From Chitinophagaceae bacterium (GTDB lineage Bacteria; Bacteroidota; Bacteroidia; Chitinophagales; Chitinophagaceae): 64,000 nucleotides of DNA. The notes beneath the pieces were generated by a model. The model worked only from the letters and a program-made list of their open reading frames with translations, was not told the DNA's origin and searched no databases. Position numbers and translations under genes: made by a program. Positions 52,355 through 61,784 of this stretch are shown here, one piece after another; within the stretch, counting starts at the first letter, position 1; every line of letters starts with the position of its first letter. Where the stretch lies: the NCBI GenBank assembly GCA_016719015.1, contig JADKAZ010000002.1, positions 248,001-312,000 on the forward strand, in the 5' to 3' direction.

Positions 52355-53170
52355 ATGTCAGCAAAGAAAAGAGTTTTATTTATAGCTAACGAGATGTCGC
52401 CCTACCTGGAGTTGACAGAGTTTTCTGAGATTGTAAACAAGCTGGCCATCAAAGCCAATGATAATAACCTGGAAGTTCGTTGCATCATGCCCCGATTTGG
52501 CATTATCAATGAACGTCGCCACCGTTTGCATGAAGTAGTCAGGCTTTCAGGAATTAATGTTTCTGTTGATAATGAAGATATGCCGCTTCAGATCAAAGTG
52601 GCTTCTTTACCAAGTGCCCGTTTGCAGGTTTATTTTTTGGATAATGAAGACCTTTTCAAACGCAAATTTGTTTTTCATGACGAACAGGAAAAATGGTATG
52701 ATGATAATGGACTGAGAACGATTTTCTATTGCAAAGGTGCGTTGGAAACAGTCAAAAAATTTGGATGGCCTCCCGATATTATCCATTGCAGTGGTTGGAT
52801 GACAGGACTAATTCCTGCCTACCTGAAAACAGTTTATAAGAAAGAACCTGTTTTTGCGCATAGCAAAATTGTTTACACGATAGGTCAGAATACATTTAAA
52901 GAAAAACTGGGCAGCGACTTTGTAAAGAAGGCATTGATCCATGCTTCCTTAAAAGAAAAAGACCTTGAGATATATAAAGATGCTAACAATACTGCCATGT
53001 TCCGCGGCGGTGCAACATTTGCTGATGCCATTACATTTGGAGCCGAAAAAATAGAAAAGAAATTAGTGGAAGAATTTTCTAAAGTGCGGGGAAAGAAGAC
53101 GTTACTGTATAATCCGGAGGGAGATTTAACAGACTATTTACAACTGTATAGCGACCTTGCAGGCAAATAA
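52355..53170 (+). CDS. Glycogen/starch synthase-like protein, N-terminal GT5 domain only
   Basis: The 271-residue protein resembles the N-terminal Rossmann half of GT5 glycogen synthase: KKRVLFIANEMSPYLELTEFSE, which recalls the ADP-glucose-site start of GlgA, and a PPDIIHCSGWMTGLIPAYLK block. The C-terminal half with the usual catalytic EX7E-type region is absent. Similar short GlgA-type proteins are common in Bacteroidota, so this looks like a lineage norm rather than a truncation. Enzymatic activity is unproven. DUF4270 follows after 31 bases. Confidence 0.75.
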   Translation: MSAKKRVLFIANEMSPYLELTEFSEIVNKLAIKANDNNLEVRCIMPRFGIINERRHRLHEVVRLSGINVSVDNEDMPLQIKVASLPSARLQVYFLDNEDLFKRKFVFHDEQEKWYDDNGLRTIFYCKGALETVKKFGWPPDIIHCSGWMTGLIPAYLKTVYKKEPVFAHSKIVYTIGQNTFKEKLGSDFVKKALIHASLKEKDLEIYKDANNTAMFRGGATFADAITFGAEKIEKKLVEEFSKVRGKKTLLYNPEGDLTDYLQLYSDLAGK

Positions 53171-53201
53171 AAATCAACTAACCCGGTTATAAATTTACTT
53201 T

Positions 53202-54683
53202 GTGAAGAATAGAAAAATCGTTTTATCATTTATAGCAATCGTAGCCACGGTTGCTATTGTATTTTCTGCCTGTAAAAAGATCAATGAAGCAACAGAACTG
53301 GGTGGAGGATTGATCCCGCCTGTAGATAATATCACTACGTTTGATACATTGCTTACGGTTCAGGCTTTTAATGACACATTTGGTTTAGCCAACGACTCTC
53401 AGTATCTCGCTAAAAACGAAGAATTTTTCCTGGGAAAAATCAATAACGACCCTTTCTTTGGGCAAACCGATGCAAGGATGTTTTTTGAATTAAAGCCTCA
53501 GTTTTTTAAATATTCTTTCGCTAACAGACCCGACAGCTTGTTTATTGATTCTGTAGTTCTGGTTTTAGGCTACGTAGAAACATATGGTGATACTAATACA
53601 GCCCAGACGGTAAATGTCTATGAGCTGGACCAGTCTAATAATTTCAGAAGTGATACCGCTTATCTTGTACGGCAAAGTAACTTAACGTATTCAAACTTGC
53701 TTGGTTCAAGAACTTTTATTCCAAGGACACTTGATGATTCTGTAAAAGCCTACAGGGATACAACCACTAATCAATTGCGAATACGGCTTGATAATTCTTT
53801 TGGTACCCGTTTATTAAGTTATGACTCTGCTGGTAATGGGGCATATGCAGGCGATTCACTTTTCCGGCAGCGATTTAAAGGGTTTGCTTTACAATCAATG
53901 GGTGCAGGTAATGCGGTTATGGGATTTGACCTGACCAGTTTCAATACAAAACTTGCCATTTATTACAGATATGAAAAAAGAGTTGTTAGTAATGTTCAGA
54001 AACTGGATACAACAGTAGCTTATTTCACTTTTAGTGGAAACTGTGCAGCGGCCAATTTTGTGAAAAGGGAATATGCCGGAACACCATTACTGGCCTCGCT
54101 AAATAATGGTAATGCTCCCGACCCCATATTATACCTTCAAAATTCTCCCGGAACTTTTGCTAATTTAAAACTATCGGGTTTGGCAGGTTTAAGCAACAGG
54201 GTTATTCACCGGGCAGAGTTGATTGTAGAACAGTTATATGATATCACTGACAGCACTTTCAGACCTCCCGATTACTTATATCTGGATGCATATGATCCAA
54301 CCATCTCAAATAGTTATAAGTTCAGAACTATCCCTTATGATCTTACTTATACATCGTCGGGAGCTTTAAACTTAGGGGTTTTTGGTTGTGTTCCGGTACG
54401 AAGCATTGATAATTTTGGAAACCCTATCCGGCAATGGAAGTTTAATATTTCCCGCTATGTGCAACATGTGTTGACGGGTACGCAAACATTATACGATCTC
54501 AGGTTATCGGCACCATTCTCATTAAATGAGCAATTTGGAATACCACCCGGAACGGACGCAACCGTTGGTATTTTAGTTAATCCTGCCATTGTAAAAGGTC
54601 GTGTAAGAGTAGTGGGTAACACAGGTCCCCTCGACACAAACCCAAGACGTTTGCGGTTAAGATTGATTTATTCGAAACTATAG
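53202..54683 (+). CDS. DUF4270 lipoprotein
   Basis: The 493-residue protein starts at GTG 53202 (MKNRKIVLSFIAIVATV) and has a lipobox VFSACKK. The mature protein is beta-rich, with the DUF4270 features LGGGLIPPVDNITTFDTL, LAKNEEFFLGKINNDPFFGQT and a C-terminal RRLRLRLIYSKL. The family is confined largely to Bacteroidota, is surface-exposed and has unknown function. It is downstream of the GlgA-like gene. A terminator follows. Confidence 0.85.
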   Translation: MKNRKIVLSFIAIVATVAIVFSACKKINEATELGGGLIPPVDNITTFDTLLTVQAFNDTFGLANDSQYLAKNEEFFLGKINNDPFFGQTDARMFFELKPQFFKYSFANRPDSLFIDSVVLVLGYVETYGDTNTAQTVNVYELDQSNNFRSDTAYLVRQSNLTYSNLLGSRTFIPRTLDDSVKAYRDTTTNQLRIRLDNSFGTRLLSYDSAGNGAYAGDSLFRQRFKGFALQSMGAGNAVMGFDLTSFNTKLAIYYRYEKRVVSNVQKLDTTVAYFTFSGNCAAANFVKREYAGTPLLASLNNGNAPDPILYLQNSPGTFANLKLSGLAGLSNRVIHRAELIVEQLYDITDSTFRPPDYLYLDAYDPTISNSYKFRTIPYDLTYTSSGALNLGVFGCVPVRSIDNFGNPIRQWKFNISRYVQHVLTGTQTLYDLRLSAPFSLNEQFGIPPGTDATVGILVNPAIVKGRVRVVGNTGPLDTNPRRLRLRLIYSKL

Positions 54684-54709
54684 TATCAATAAGTTATTAA
54701 GATATGTTT

Positions 54710-54743
54710 AAAAGCCTTCCTATTCAGATAGGATGGCTTTTTT
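54710..54743 (+). terminator. Rho-independent terminator after DUF4270
   Basis: AAAAGCC/GGCTTTT plus TCCTAT/ATAGGA, with one internal T-T mismatch and a 4-base loop, is followed by TTTTTC. It lies 26 bases after the stop. Confidence 0.8.
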
Positions 54744-54760
54744 CATTGTAATTACACCCT

Positions 54761-54768
54761 TATCTTTG
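54761..54768 (+). promoter_or_regulatory. Candidate -7 element for metK
   Basis: TATCTTTG matches TAnnTTTG and sits 18 bases before the metK ATG, implying a short leader. A -33 TTTG is not clear. Confidence 0.45.
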
Positions 54769-54786
54769 CGACCTAAAAAATAATTC

Positions 54787-56043
54787 ATGCCGTATTTATT
54801 TACTTCGGAATCAGTTAGTGAAGGACACCCGGATAAAGTTGCTGACCAGATTTCTGATGCGTTGATAGACAATTTTCTTGCATTTGATGCACAATCAAAA
54901 GTGGCTTGCGAAACATTAGTAACTACCGGACAGGTAGTTTTAGCAGGGGAAGTAAAGTCTAAAGCCTATTTGGATGTTCAGGAAATTGCCCGTGGTGTGA
55001 TCCGTAAAATCGGGTATACCAAGAGTGAGTATATGTTTGAAGCAAGCAGTTGCGGCGTTTTATCTGCCATACATGAACAATCATCAGATATTAACCAGGG
55101 GGTTGACAGAAAGAAGAAAGAAGAGCAAGGTGCAGGTGACCAGGGTATGATGTTTGGGTATGCCACTAACGAAACGGAGCATTACATGCCATTGGCATTG
55201 GATCTGGCACATAATCTTTTAATTGAGCTGGCTGCTATCCGCAGGGAGAAGAATTCTAAAATGCCTTATCTCCGCCCGGATGCAAAAAGCCAGGTGACGT
55301 TAGAATACAATGATAATAATATACCTGTTCGCATTGATGCCATTGTAATATCTACACAGCATGATGACTTTGACAGCGAAGCCAAAATGCTGGCGAAGAT
55401 CAAAAGTGACGTTATCAATATTCTTATTCCGAGAATAAAATCGAAGTATAAAAAATATGCGAAGCTGTTCAATACAGATATCAAATACCATGTTAACCCA
55501 ACCGGCAAGTTTGTAATCGGTGGCCCGCATGGTGACACAGGGTTAACGGGTCGCAAGATCATTGTTGATACCTATGGTGGTAAAGGTGCACATGGTGGTG
55601 GAGCTTTCAGCGGTAAAGATCCTTCTAAAGTTGACCGTTCTGCAGCCTACGCAACCAGGCATATTGCAAAAAACTTAGTAGCTGCCGGTTTGTGCAGCGA
55701 GATATTAGTACAAGTTTCCTATGCCATTGGTGTGGCACAGCCTACCAGTATTAATGTAAATACTTATGGTACTGCTAAGGTGGAATTAACCGATGGACAA
55801 ATCAGTAAAATAGTGGAAAGTGTTTTTGATATGCGTCCTTATTTTATTGAGCAACGTCTGAAACTTCGTAATCCTATATATAGCGAAACTGCAGCTTATG
55901 GACATATGGGACGCAAGCCGGAAATAGTGGAAAAAACATTTACTTCTCCTGATGGTAAAAAAGTGACCAAGAAAGTGGAGTTGTTTACCTGGGAGAAATT
56001 AGATTATGTAGGGAAAGTGAAAAAAGCATTTGGTTTGAAATAA
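54787..56043 (+). CDS. metK: S-adenosylmethionine synthetase
   Basis: The 418-residue cytoplasmic enzyme joins methionine and ATP. It has the N-terminal [19 protein letters not shown], the signature [12 protein letters not shown] and the second signature [16 protein letters not shown]. Length and ordering of blocks are normal. A terminator lies about 37 bases after the stop. The methyl donor it makes would supply both RlmB downstream and the polyketide methyltransferase, but the genes are not otherwise linked. Confidence 0.97.
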   Translation: MPYLFTSESVSEGHPDKVADQISDALIDNFLAFDAQSKVACETLVTTGQVVLAGEVKSKAYLDVQEIARGVIRKIGYTKSEYMFEASSCGVLSAIHEQSSDINQGVDRKKKEEQGAGDQGMMFGYATNETEHYMPLALDLAHNLLIELAAIRREKNSKMPYLRPDAKSQVTLEYNDNNIPVRIDAIVISTQHDDFDSEAKMLAKIKSDVINILIPRIKSKYKKYAKLFNTDIKYHVNPTGKFVIGGPHGDTGLTGRKIIVDTYGGKGAHGGGAFSGKDPSKVDRSAAYATRHIAKNLVAAGLCSEILVQVSYAIGVAQPTSINVNTYGTAKVELTDGQISKIVESVFDMRPYFIEQRLKLRNPIYSETAAYGHMGRKPEIVEKTFTSPDGKKVTKKVELFTWEKLDYVGKVKKAFGLK

Positions 56044-56077
56044 AGCCCCTCTAAATCTCTCCTAAAGGGGAGACTTC
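56044..56077. repeat. Short intergenic repeat-like element (CCCCTCTAAATCTC...GGGGAGACTT)
   Basis: The sequence CCCCTCTAAATCTCTCCT followed by AAAGGGGAGACTT forms a hairpin around CTCCTAAAGGGGAG. It resembles an intergenic word that recurs in many Bacteroidota genomes. No second copy was noticed in this window, so the family assignment is from memory of the pattern. Confidence 0.45.
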
Positions 56078-56080
56078 AAG

Positions 56081-56110
56081 ACCCTGAATGGTTGAAAAAT
56101 CATTCAGGGT
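56081..56110 (+). terminator. Rho-independent terminator of metK
   Basis: A perfect 10-pair stem (ACCCTGAATG / CATTCAGGGT) with a 10-base loop is followed by TTATTG. It lies 38 bases after the metK stop. Confidence 0.85.
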
Positions 56111-56160
56111 TTATTGTTCCTGTATCTTAGGCTTCGATAGCAAACCTTTAATTTTGAGAT

Positions 56161-56922
56161 GTGAGAAATTTCAGACAACAACATCGCCCCAAAAAGAACT
56201 CCCTGGTAATAGGTCGCTCTGCTGTAATTAAAGCATTGCAATCTGGTCAGCAATTAGACAGGATATACCTAGATGGAAGAGCAACAGGGCAGGATGTAAA
56301 TGAAATAAAAGCACTGGCTTCGCAAAACGGCGTACCGGTTAATTATGTACCAGCAGCCAAACTGGATGGATTTAATATTGGAATACATGAAGGTTGTGTG
56401 GCACAAATAGCCAAAGTGCAATATCAGAATCTGCAAGATGTTATTTCTTTTGTAATTGAGAAGGGTGAGACACCTTTATTTTTAATACTCGATGGCATTA
56501 CTGATATCAGAAATATCGGTGGCATTGCCCGTACTGCATATTGTACGGGAGTACATGCCATCATCATTCCTGAAAAAGGAGTTGGAGCATTGAATGAAGA
56601 TGCGATACTTACTTCGGCGGGTGCATTAGAGATGATAGCGGTGTGCCGGGTAAACAGTTTGATGAAAGCCGTTGATGAGCTTCATCTGAATGGCATTAAA
56701 GTATTTGCCAGTGAGATGACTGCTGAAAAAAGTATCGCTGAAGTTGATTTCAAAGAACCTTGTGCTATTGTAATGGGTAGTGAGGACAATGGTATTTATC
56801 CTGCATTGATGAAAATATGTGATGAGAAAGTCAAGATCCCGATGGCGGGTGATTTTGAATCACTCAACGTTTCTGTTGCCACCGGGATCATATTATATGA
56901 AGCTATGAAACAGCGTATGTAA
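56161..56922 (+). CDS. rlmB: 23S rRNA (guanosine-2'-O-)-methyltransferase, SpoU/TrmH family
   Basis: The 253-residue SPOUT-fold enzyme starts at a GTG. It has an N-terminal substrate-binding domain (SLVIGRSAVIKALQSGQQLDRIYL) and the three SpoU motifs: ITDIRNIGGIARTA, AIVMGSEDNGI and SLNVSVATGIILYE. RlmB methylates G2251 in E. coli 23S rRNA; other TrmH members act on tRNA, so the target is inferred. The stop overlaps the start of the HMG-CoA lyase frame (TAATG). Confidence 0.88.
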   Translation: MRNFRQQHRPKKNSLVIGRSAVIKALQSGQQLDRIYLDGRATGQDVNEIKALASQNGVPVNYVPAAKLDGFNIGIHEGCVAQIAKVQYQNLQDVISFVIEKGETPLFLILDGITDIRNIGGIARTAYCTGVHAIIIPEKGVGALNEDAILTSAGALEMIAVCRVNSLMKAVDELHLNGIKVFASEMTAEKSIAEVDFKEPCAIVMGSEDNGIYPALMKICDEKVKIPMAGDFESLNVSVATGIILYEAMKQRM

Positions 56923-57786
56923 TGAATTTTGCAGGCAACATAAAACTCATCGAATGTCCCCGTGATGCCATGCAAGGGTGGAAGAGAATTATTCCTGCAG
57001 AAAAGAAAATTGCATACATCAACTCCTTGCTGAAAGTTGGATTTCGATACAATTGACTTTGGTAGTTTTGTTTCGCCAAAGGCGATTCCACAAATGGCTG
57101 ATACCAGTGAAGTAGTTCGTAGTTTGGAGTTAGGAGTTGGCAGTACAAAACTGCTTGCTATTATAGCTAATATGCGGGGGGCTGAGGAAGCCAGTGTATT
57201 TGATGAAATTACTTATCTCGGGTTTCCCTTTTCTGTTTCAGAAACATTTCAGCAACGGAATACAAATTCCACGATTGAACAATCACTCGGCAGGGTAGAA
57301 GATATTCAGAATTTATGTGTCAAGACCGGGAAGGAGCTGGTAGTTTATATTTCAATGGGATTTGGTAATCCATATGGCGATGCTTACGACGAAGAAATTG
57401 TTTTTGAATGGGTAAACAAATTGGTGGCCATGGACATAGGTATTATTTCCCTGGCCGATACAGTTGGACTGGCTTCTGCTGAGCAAGTGTATGATATGAC
57501 AAGTTACCTGGTGGATTCATTGCCCGGAACGGAGATTGGTGTTCACCTCCATTCAACTCCGGAGAACTGGAAATCAAAATTAGAAGCAGCTGTAAAAGCA
57601 GGTTGTACCCGGTTTGATGGAGCATTAAAAGGTATTGGTGGCTGCCCTATGGCGGATGATGAATTGGTGGGTAACATGAACAGCGAACTGATGATTGATT
57701 ATTTTGAACAACAAGGCCTGCTGCCAGGATTAAATAAAGAAGCTTTGTTGGAAAGTCTTCGCATTGCCGGCGAAATTTTTATATAG
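56922..57786 (+). pseudogene. Hydroxymethylglutaryl-CoA lyase with a +1 frameshift
   Basis: The ATG at 56922 gives MNFAGNIKLIECPRDAMQGW...NSLLKVGF, then reaches a stop at 57054 after a frameshift. The next frame continues DTIDFGSFVSPKAIPQMADT through to a normal end at 57786. The break is at about 57042-57048 (GGATTTCGATACAATTGAC): removing one base gives GGATTTGATACAATTGAC and one long frame. The 3' part keeps the lyase features SPKAIPQM, ADTVGLAS, GVHLHSTP and FDGALKGIGGCPMA. The enzyme cleaves HMG-CoA in leucine catabolism. A sequencing indel or true pseudogene are both possible; the rest of the frame is well preserved. Confidence 0.88.
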
Positions 57787-57791
57787 GTACT

Positions 57792-58793
57792 ATGGATATG
57801 ATGCTGAATATTGATTTGAAGAAATTGGTACCGCCTATTTCTTACCGGGATAAAATAATGCTGGTGGGCTCCTGCTTTACAGAGCATATTGGGAATGCTC
57901 TTGGAGATTTAAAATTTTCCATTCTGCAAAATCCTAATGGTATTTTATTTGGCCCTGATGCGGTTTGTAAAAGTCTGCTTTCTTACGCTGAGAATAAAAA
58001 ATATACTGAAGCTGACATGTTTCAGTTAAACGAAGTATGGAATAGCTGGCAGCATCATAGCCGCTTTTCGAATCTTAGTTCAGGAGAAGCTATACGGATC
58101 ATCAATGAATCACAGCAAGAAGCTCATGATTTTCTTCAACAGGCAGATTGGCTAATTATTACCCTTGGTTCATCATTTACATACAGACTTACCCAACAGG
58201 CGGCAACCGCCAAACATGCTATTGGCGATACGGTTGCGAATTGTCACCGGGCACCTGCAAACTGGTTTACAAAAGAAATGCTGGAGGTGGAGGATATAAA
58301 ATTAATGCTGGAAGATTGTTTGAAGCGGCTGAAAGAATTTAATCCAAAACTCAAATTCATTTTCACGGTAAGTCCTGTCCGGCATATCAGGGATGGAGTA
58401 GTAGAGAATAACCGTAGTAAGGCAAGGTTGATAGAGTCGGTACATTATATAGATGCAAAATTTGAATCAGCATATTATTTCCCGGCTTATGAATTAGTAA
58501 TAGATGTATTGAGGGATTATCGCTTTTATGATATTGATTTGGTTCATCCCAATTACCCGGCTACCGAATTTGTACTGGAAAAATTTGCAGAATCCTGTAT
58601 CGATGAAAATACACAGCAACTAATGCAGGAAGTGAAAAAAATTATCATTGCAAGAAAGCATAAACCATTTCAGCCGGAAACAAAAGCTCACCTGCAATTC
58701 TTAATTACTCATTTTGAGAAAGCGAAATTACTGCAGGAAAAATATTCCTTTTTAGATTTGAAGGAAGAGCTGGTTTATTTCTCTCAAATATGA
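57792..58793 (+). CDS. GSCFA family protein
   Basis: The 333-residue protein has the eponymous motif in MLVGSCFTEHIGNALGD near residue 25, then ILQNPNGILFGP, LGSSFTYRL and FTVSPVRHIRDG. The family is related to SGNH-type hydrolases, so the GSCF block may hold the nucleophile Ser. No signal peptide is seen, and the substrate is unknown. It lies 5 bases after the lyase frame, so it is probably co-transcribed. Its last 10 bases overlap the end of the convergent galM. Confidence 0.85.
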   Translation: MDMMLNIDLKKLVPPISYRDKIMLVGSCFTEHIGNALGDLKFSILQNPNGILFGPDAVCKSLLSYAENKKYTEADMFQLNEVWNSWQHHSRFSNLSSGEAIRIINESQQEAHDFLQQADWLIITLGSSFTYRLTQQAATAKHAIGDTVANCHRAPANWFTKEMLEVEDIKLMLEDCLKRLKEFNPKLKFIFTVSPVRHIRDGVVENNRSKARLIESVHYIDAKFESAYYFPAYELVIDVLRDYRFYDIDLVHPNYPATEFVLEKFAESCIDENTQQLMQEVKKIIIARKHKPFQPETKAHLQFLITHFEKAKLLQEKYSFLDLKEELVYFSQI

Positions 58794-59827
58794 GAAATAC
58801 AGTAACTGGTTTTCTGATGATAAATCTCTCCAGGTCTTAAGACTGTATTGGGAAAATGCGGGATATTAATAGCATTGGGATAGAGATGTGTTTCTAAACA
58901 AAATCCCGAAAGAGGGCCATATATTGTTTCATTCTTGCCCCTTACAACAGGTATCCATTTCCCGGAATAAAAATGTACAATTGGTTCGGTAGAATATATT
59001 TTCAGGAGAATTTTTGATTGGATTGACCTTACTTCTGCCACTAAAGAATCCTCTCTTTTGTCAACGACAAAACTTTTATCAAACTCTTCAATTTTTTTCA
59101 ATCCTTCTCCGATTCCTGTAAAATCAAAAAATTCAAAAGCGGTGCCGGCCACGGGTAGTATCTGGCCGGTTGCAACCAATTTGTCGTCTTGTCGCAGCAT
59201 TGCGGAACTATAAATTTTTAATTCAAGGTCTTCAATGCTTCCTTTTCCGTTGTTTAAATTGAAATATCCATGGTGGGTTAGATTGACGACAGTAGGCTTG
59301 TCACAGGTAGCTGTATATTCATAACTTAGTTCATTTTCATCGGTAAGTTCAAACCTGATCGTTACGTCCAGGTTTCCCGGAAAGCCTTCTTCGCCATCCG
59401 CACTCTTGTATTGTAGTTCAAGCCAAGGGTGTGGAGTGTTTCCCTGTCCGATGAATTGCCAGACTTTTTTGTCAAAACCAGTGATACCGCCATGTAATTG
59501 TACATTCTCCCTGTTTTTTGAAAGCTGATATTTATTACCATCTAATTCGAATGCTGCATCTTTTATGCGATTGGCGTGGCGACCTACAGCAGCACCGAAC
59601 CATGGATATTGTTCCAGGTAATCTTTGGCGAAGTAATCTTGTACTTTTTCAAAACCCAATACAATATCATTTACTGAGCCATCGGAATTTCTTAGTTTAA
59701 AAGAAGTAATGATAGCGCCATAGTTGGTGATCCGGACTTCCGTCCCTTTCTTATTCTGAAGGGAGAATATATAAATGTCATCACCCGAGGTGTGGGTAAA
59801 ACAATAGTTACCGGTATTGTTATTCAT
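58784..59827 (-). CDS. galM: Aldose 1-epimerase
   Basis: The 347-residue cytoplasmic mutarotase has ITNYGAIITSF, GAAVGRHANRIKDA (Arg), VQLHGGITGFDKKVW (catalytic His), VNLTHHGYFNL (the His pair) and SGFCLETHLYPNAIN (the catalytic Glu region). Length is normal. The kinase gene upstream overlaps its start by 8 bases, so both act on a common free sugar. Confidence 0.92.
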   Translation of the reverse strand: MNNNTGNYCFTHTSGDDIYIFSLQNKKGTEVRITNYGAIITSFKLRNSDGSVNDIVLGFEKVQDYFAKDYLEQYPWFGAAVGRHANRIKDAAFELDGNKYQLSKNRENVQLHGGITGFDKKVWQFIGQGNTPHPWLELQYKSADGEEGFPGNLDVTIRFELTDENELSYEYTATCDKPTVVNLTHHGYFNLNNGKGSIEDLELKIYSSAMLRQDDKLVATGQILPVAGTAFEFFDFTGIGEGLKKIEEFDKSFVVDKREDSLVAEVRSIQSKILLKIYSTEPIVHFYSGKWIPVVRGKNETIYGPLSGFCLETHLYPNAINIPHFPNTVLRPGEIYHQKTSYCISHI

Positions 59828-60911
59828 TGCTGAAATTATAAGACTGACTAAGAAACTGTTCTAATTTTTGTAATAATACTAATTGATTTTTTGCCCGAAG
59901 AAGATTTTGTTCCGGGTGGTTGATGCGATAATATATATCTCCGCTAAGATAGTCAGTTATAAACCTAAGTGCTTGCATATAGATCATCAGCGGGCCGGAA
60001 TAATGAATATATTTTTTTTCTGCTGTTGTTAGTTTTTCACCCATTATTTCTAGGTAGCCTGAAACAATCGCTTCATAAAATTCGCTACGTATAGTGATAC
60101 GTTCAAAGTCGGTACAGGTTTCATCCTCACTGCAAACCATAGAACGGATCATGTCGCCGAGGTCAGAAAAAAAATAGCCTGGCATAACGGTATCAAAATC
60201 TACAGGGCAGACCACTTCTCCTGTCCGACAATCGAATAGCACATTAGCAATTTTGGCATCATGGTGCATTACCCGTTTAGGAAACTCTTTGGATTCAATA
60301 ATGATTTCATAGAAATGTTTATAACGTTCCCTTTTTTTTAATTCATCAATTAACGACAGGGCCCTGGCTATTCGTTCATAAGATTGTCCATTTATTGCTT
60401 CTTCAAATTGATGATAACGAAGACTGAGGTCATGAAAACCCGGAATAACTTTTTTTAGTTGTTGAATATTGAAATCATCAAACGTTGCAGTGAATTTTGC
60501 AAAGGTGGCTGCCGTCGCTTTTGCCTGCTCAGGTGTTTGGGCAACAGGCACCATCTTTGATTCTTCAATAAATTCAAAAGCCCTCCAGTAATTTTCATTT
60601 TCATCGACAAACAAAGTTGTCATTACCCCGCAGTACTTTGGGGAGGGCAGCCGTAAACCGGGAAATTCCAATTCTGCATACTTCCAGATATTAATATAAT
60701 TTTCCTGAACATGTTCAGGATTCGCAAATACTTTTTTATTGATTTGCTGTAGCAGGTAATCAGGTTTTACAGGAGAGCTGACTTTGAAAGAATAATTAAT
60801 TAACCCGCCGCTGATTGGTTCTACTGCAATAGCTCCTGCATCAGAATTAGCTAACGGAGATTTATACATTGTAAAAGCATCCAGTACTTCCTTTGGAATT
60901 TGTTTCATCAT
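59820..60911 (-). CDS. Phosphotransferase-family sugar kinase, NahK (N-acetylhexosamine 1-kinase)-like
   Basis: The 363-residue choline/aminoglycoside-kinase fold protein has Brenner's motif MHHDAKIANVLFD (HxDxxxxN...D) and the magnesium-site PVDFDTVMPGYFFSDLGDMIR. The opening ISGGLINYSFKV followed by YLLQQINKKVFANP closely resembles NahK-type N-acetylhexosamine 1-kinases. Coupling with galM and the window's GlcNAc genes supports a hexosamine or hexose substrate, but 1-phosphorylation is inferred. No signal peptide is seen. Confidence 0.8.
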   Translation of the reverse strand: MMKQIPKEVLDAFTMYKSPLANSDAGAIAVEPISGGLINYSFKVSSPVKPDYLLQQINKKVFANPEHVQENYINIWKYAELEFPGLRLPSPKYCGVMTTLFVDENENYWRAFEFIEESKMVPVAQTPEQAKATAATFAKFTATFDDFNIQQLKKVIPGFHDLSLRYHQFEEAINGQSYERIARALSLIDELKKRERYKHFYEIIIESKEFPKRVMHHDAKIANVLFDCRTGEVVCPVDFDTVMPGYFFSDLGDMIRSMVCSEDETCTDFERITIRSEFYEAIVSGYLEIMGEKLTTAEKKYIHYSGPLMIYMQALRFITDYLSGDIYYRINHPEQNLLRAKNQLVLLQKLEQFLSQSYNFSNE

Positions 60912-61015
60912 CTTGCTTCAGCAGGTACAGGATTACCACTGTTTCTGTTAGCTGAAAGTATATTTATTTGATGACTGAAAGAGCTACAATCGTTTGCGGA
61001 AAATTTTGGAAATGT

Positions 61016-61624
61016 TTAATGTATCCTGTCACCCCGCAAGTCAAGAGTTTGGATAATTTCTGCTTCATAGTCCAGCCATTCTTTCCATCTGCGTCGCACT
61101 TTTTCTTTGTCAATATATGTTTCTGCAAGTTCAATAAAAAGGGTATAATGACCGGCTTCACTTTCCATAAAGCGACGATAAAATTTTTGCATGTATTCAT
61201 CATTCAAACCCTCACTGAGTCGTTTAAATCGTTCACAACTTCTGGCTTCTATCAAAGCCATCGTTAGCATCTGGTCAAGAAAACGATCATCAATATGACC
61301 GCCCTTTCGTTGAAATTCCAACAGGGCATTCACATATTCATCTTTTCGTTGTTTACCCAGTTTGAGTTTTCTTTTGTGTAGTTCGGCCAAAACAAGTCTG
61401 AAATGTCCCCATTCCTCGGTTACGATAGGGGATAGTTCTGTTACCATTCTCTCTTTGTTGCTGTATCGTTGTATCAGGGATATGCAGCTAGTAGCGGCTT
61501 TTTGCTCGCAATAAGCATGGTCCGTCAGGATGTCTTCCAACGATTTTTCGGCCAGATTCACCCAACGGGGGTCTGTTGGAAGCTGAAGGCCGAGTATGTT
61601 TTTAGTGTCCTGTGATAGTTCCAT
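61016..61624 (-). CDS. MiaE-like tRNA hydroxylase (ferritin-like di-iron protein)
   Basis: The 202-residue four-helix di-iron protein has Glu/His ligand patterns HAYCEQKAATS, EEWGHFRLVLAEL, EARSCERFKRL and ESEAGHYTLFIELAE. The family is tRNA-2-methylthio-N6-isopentenyladenosine hydroxylase, an O2-dependent enzyme. The presence of miaA/miaB elsewhere is assumed. A 104-base gap separates it from the kinase gene downstream. Confidence 0.88.
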   Translation of the reverse strand: MELSQDTKNILGLQLPTDPRWVNLAEKSLEDILTDHAYCEQKAATSCISLIQRYSNKERMVTELSPIVTEEWGHFRLVLAELHKRKLKLGKQRKDEYVNALLEFQRKGGHIDDRFLDQMLTMALIEARSCERFKRLSEGLNDEYMQKFYRRFMESEAGHYTLFIELAETYIDKEKVRRRWKEWLDYEAEIIQTLDLRGDRIH

Positions 61625-61700
61625 GCGTCAAAATTATAGTTATGAGGCCAAAATCAGGGAAATTGCACCTCAAATGGTTGAAAAATAGCACCTCAAAGCC

Positions 61701-61731
61701 TTTGCTGTTAGCCTGATTCGCCTTACCTTTG
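61701..61731 (+). promoter_or_regulatory. Bacteroidetes sigma-type promoter of rpsO
   Basis: TTTG (61701-61704) and TACCTTTG (61724-61731) are 19 bases apart, matching the TTTG-N19-21-TAnnTTTG consensus of Bacteroidetes housekeeping promoters. The -7 element lies 54 bases before the rpsO ATG. Confidence 0.75.
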
Positions 61732-61784
61732 CCGCCTTAATAATCGGATGAAAAAAATCGGATGACATTTTAAAAAATTAAAAG

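Noticed and set aside
56149..56156. TAATTTTG before rlmB as a promoter
   Set aside because: It lies only 4 bases before the GTG start, and no -33 partner was found; a chance match is more likely.
57121..57144. A GGAGTTAGGAGTTGG run inside the HMG-CoA lyase, resembling a dispersed repeat
   Set aside because: It is in frame and gives a lyase segment of the normal length when compared with the usual family sequence, so it looks like ordinary coding drift rather than an insertion.
57037..57786. HMG-CoA lyase starting at TTG 57037 as an intact shorter gene
   Set aside because: The conserved N-terminal strand (KLIECPRD, with the family's early active-site region) lies in the other frame upstream, so the short form would lack essential sequence.
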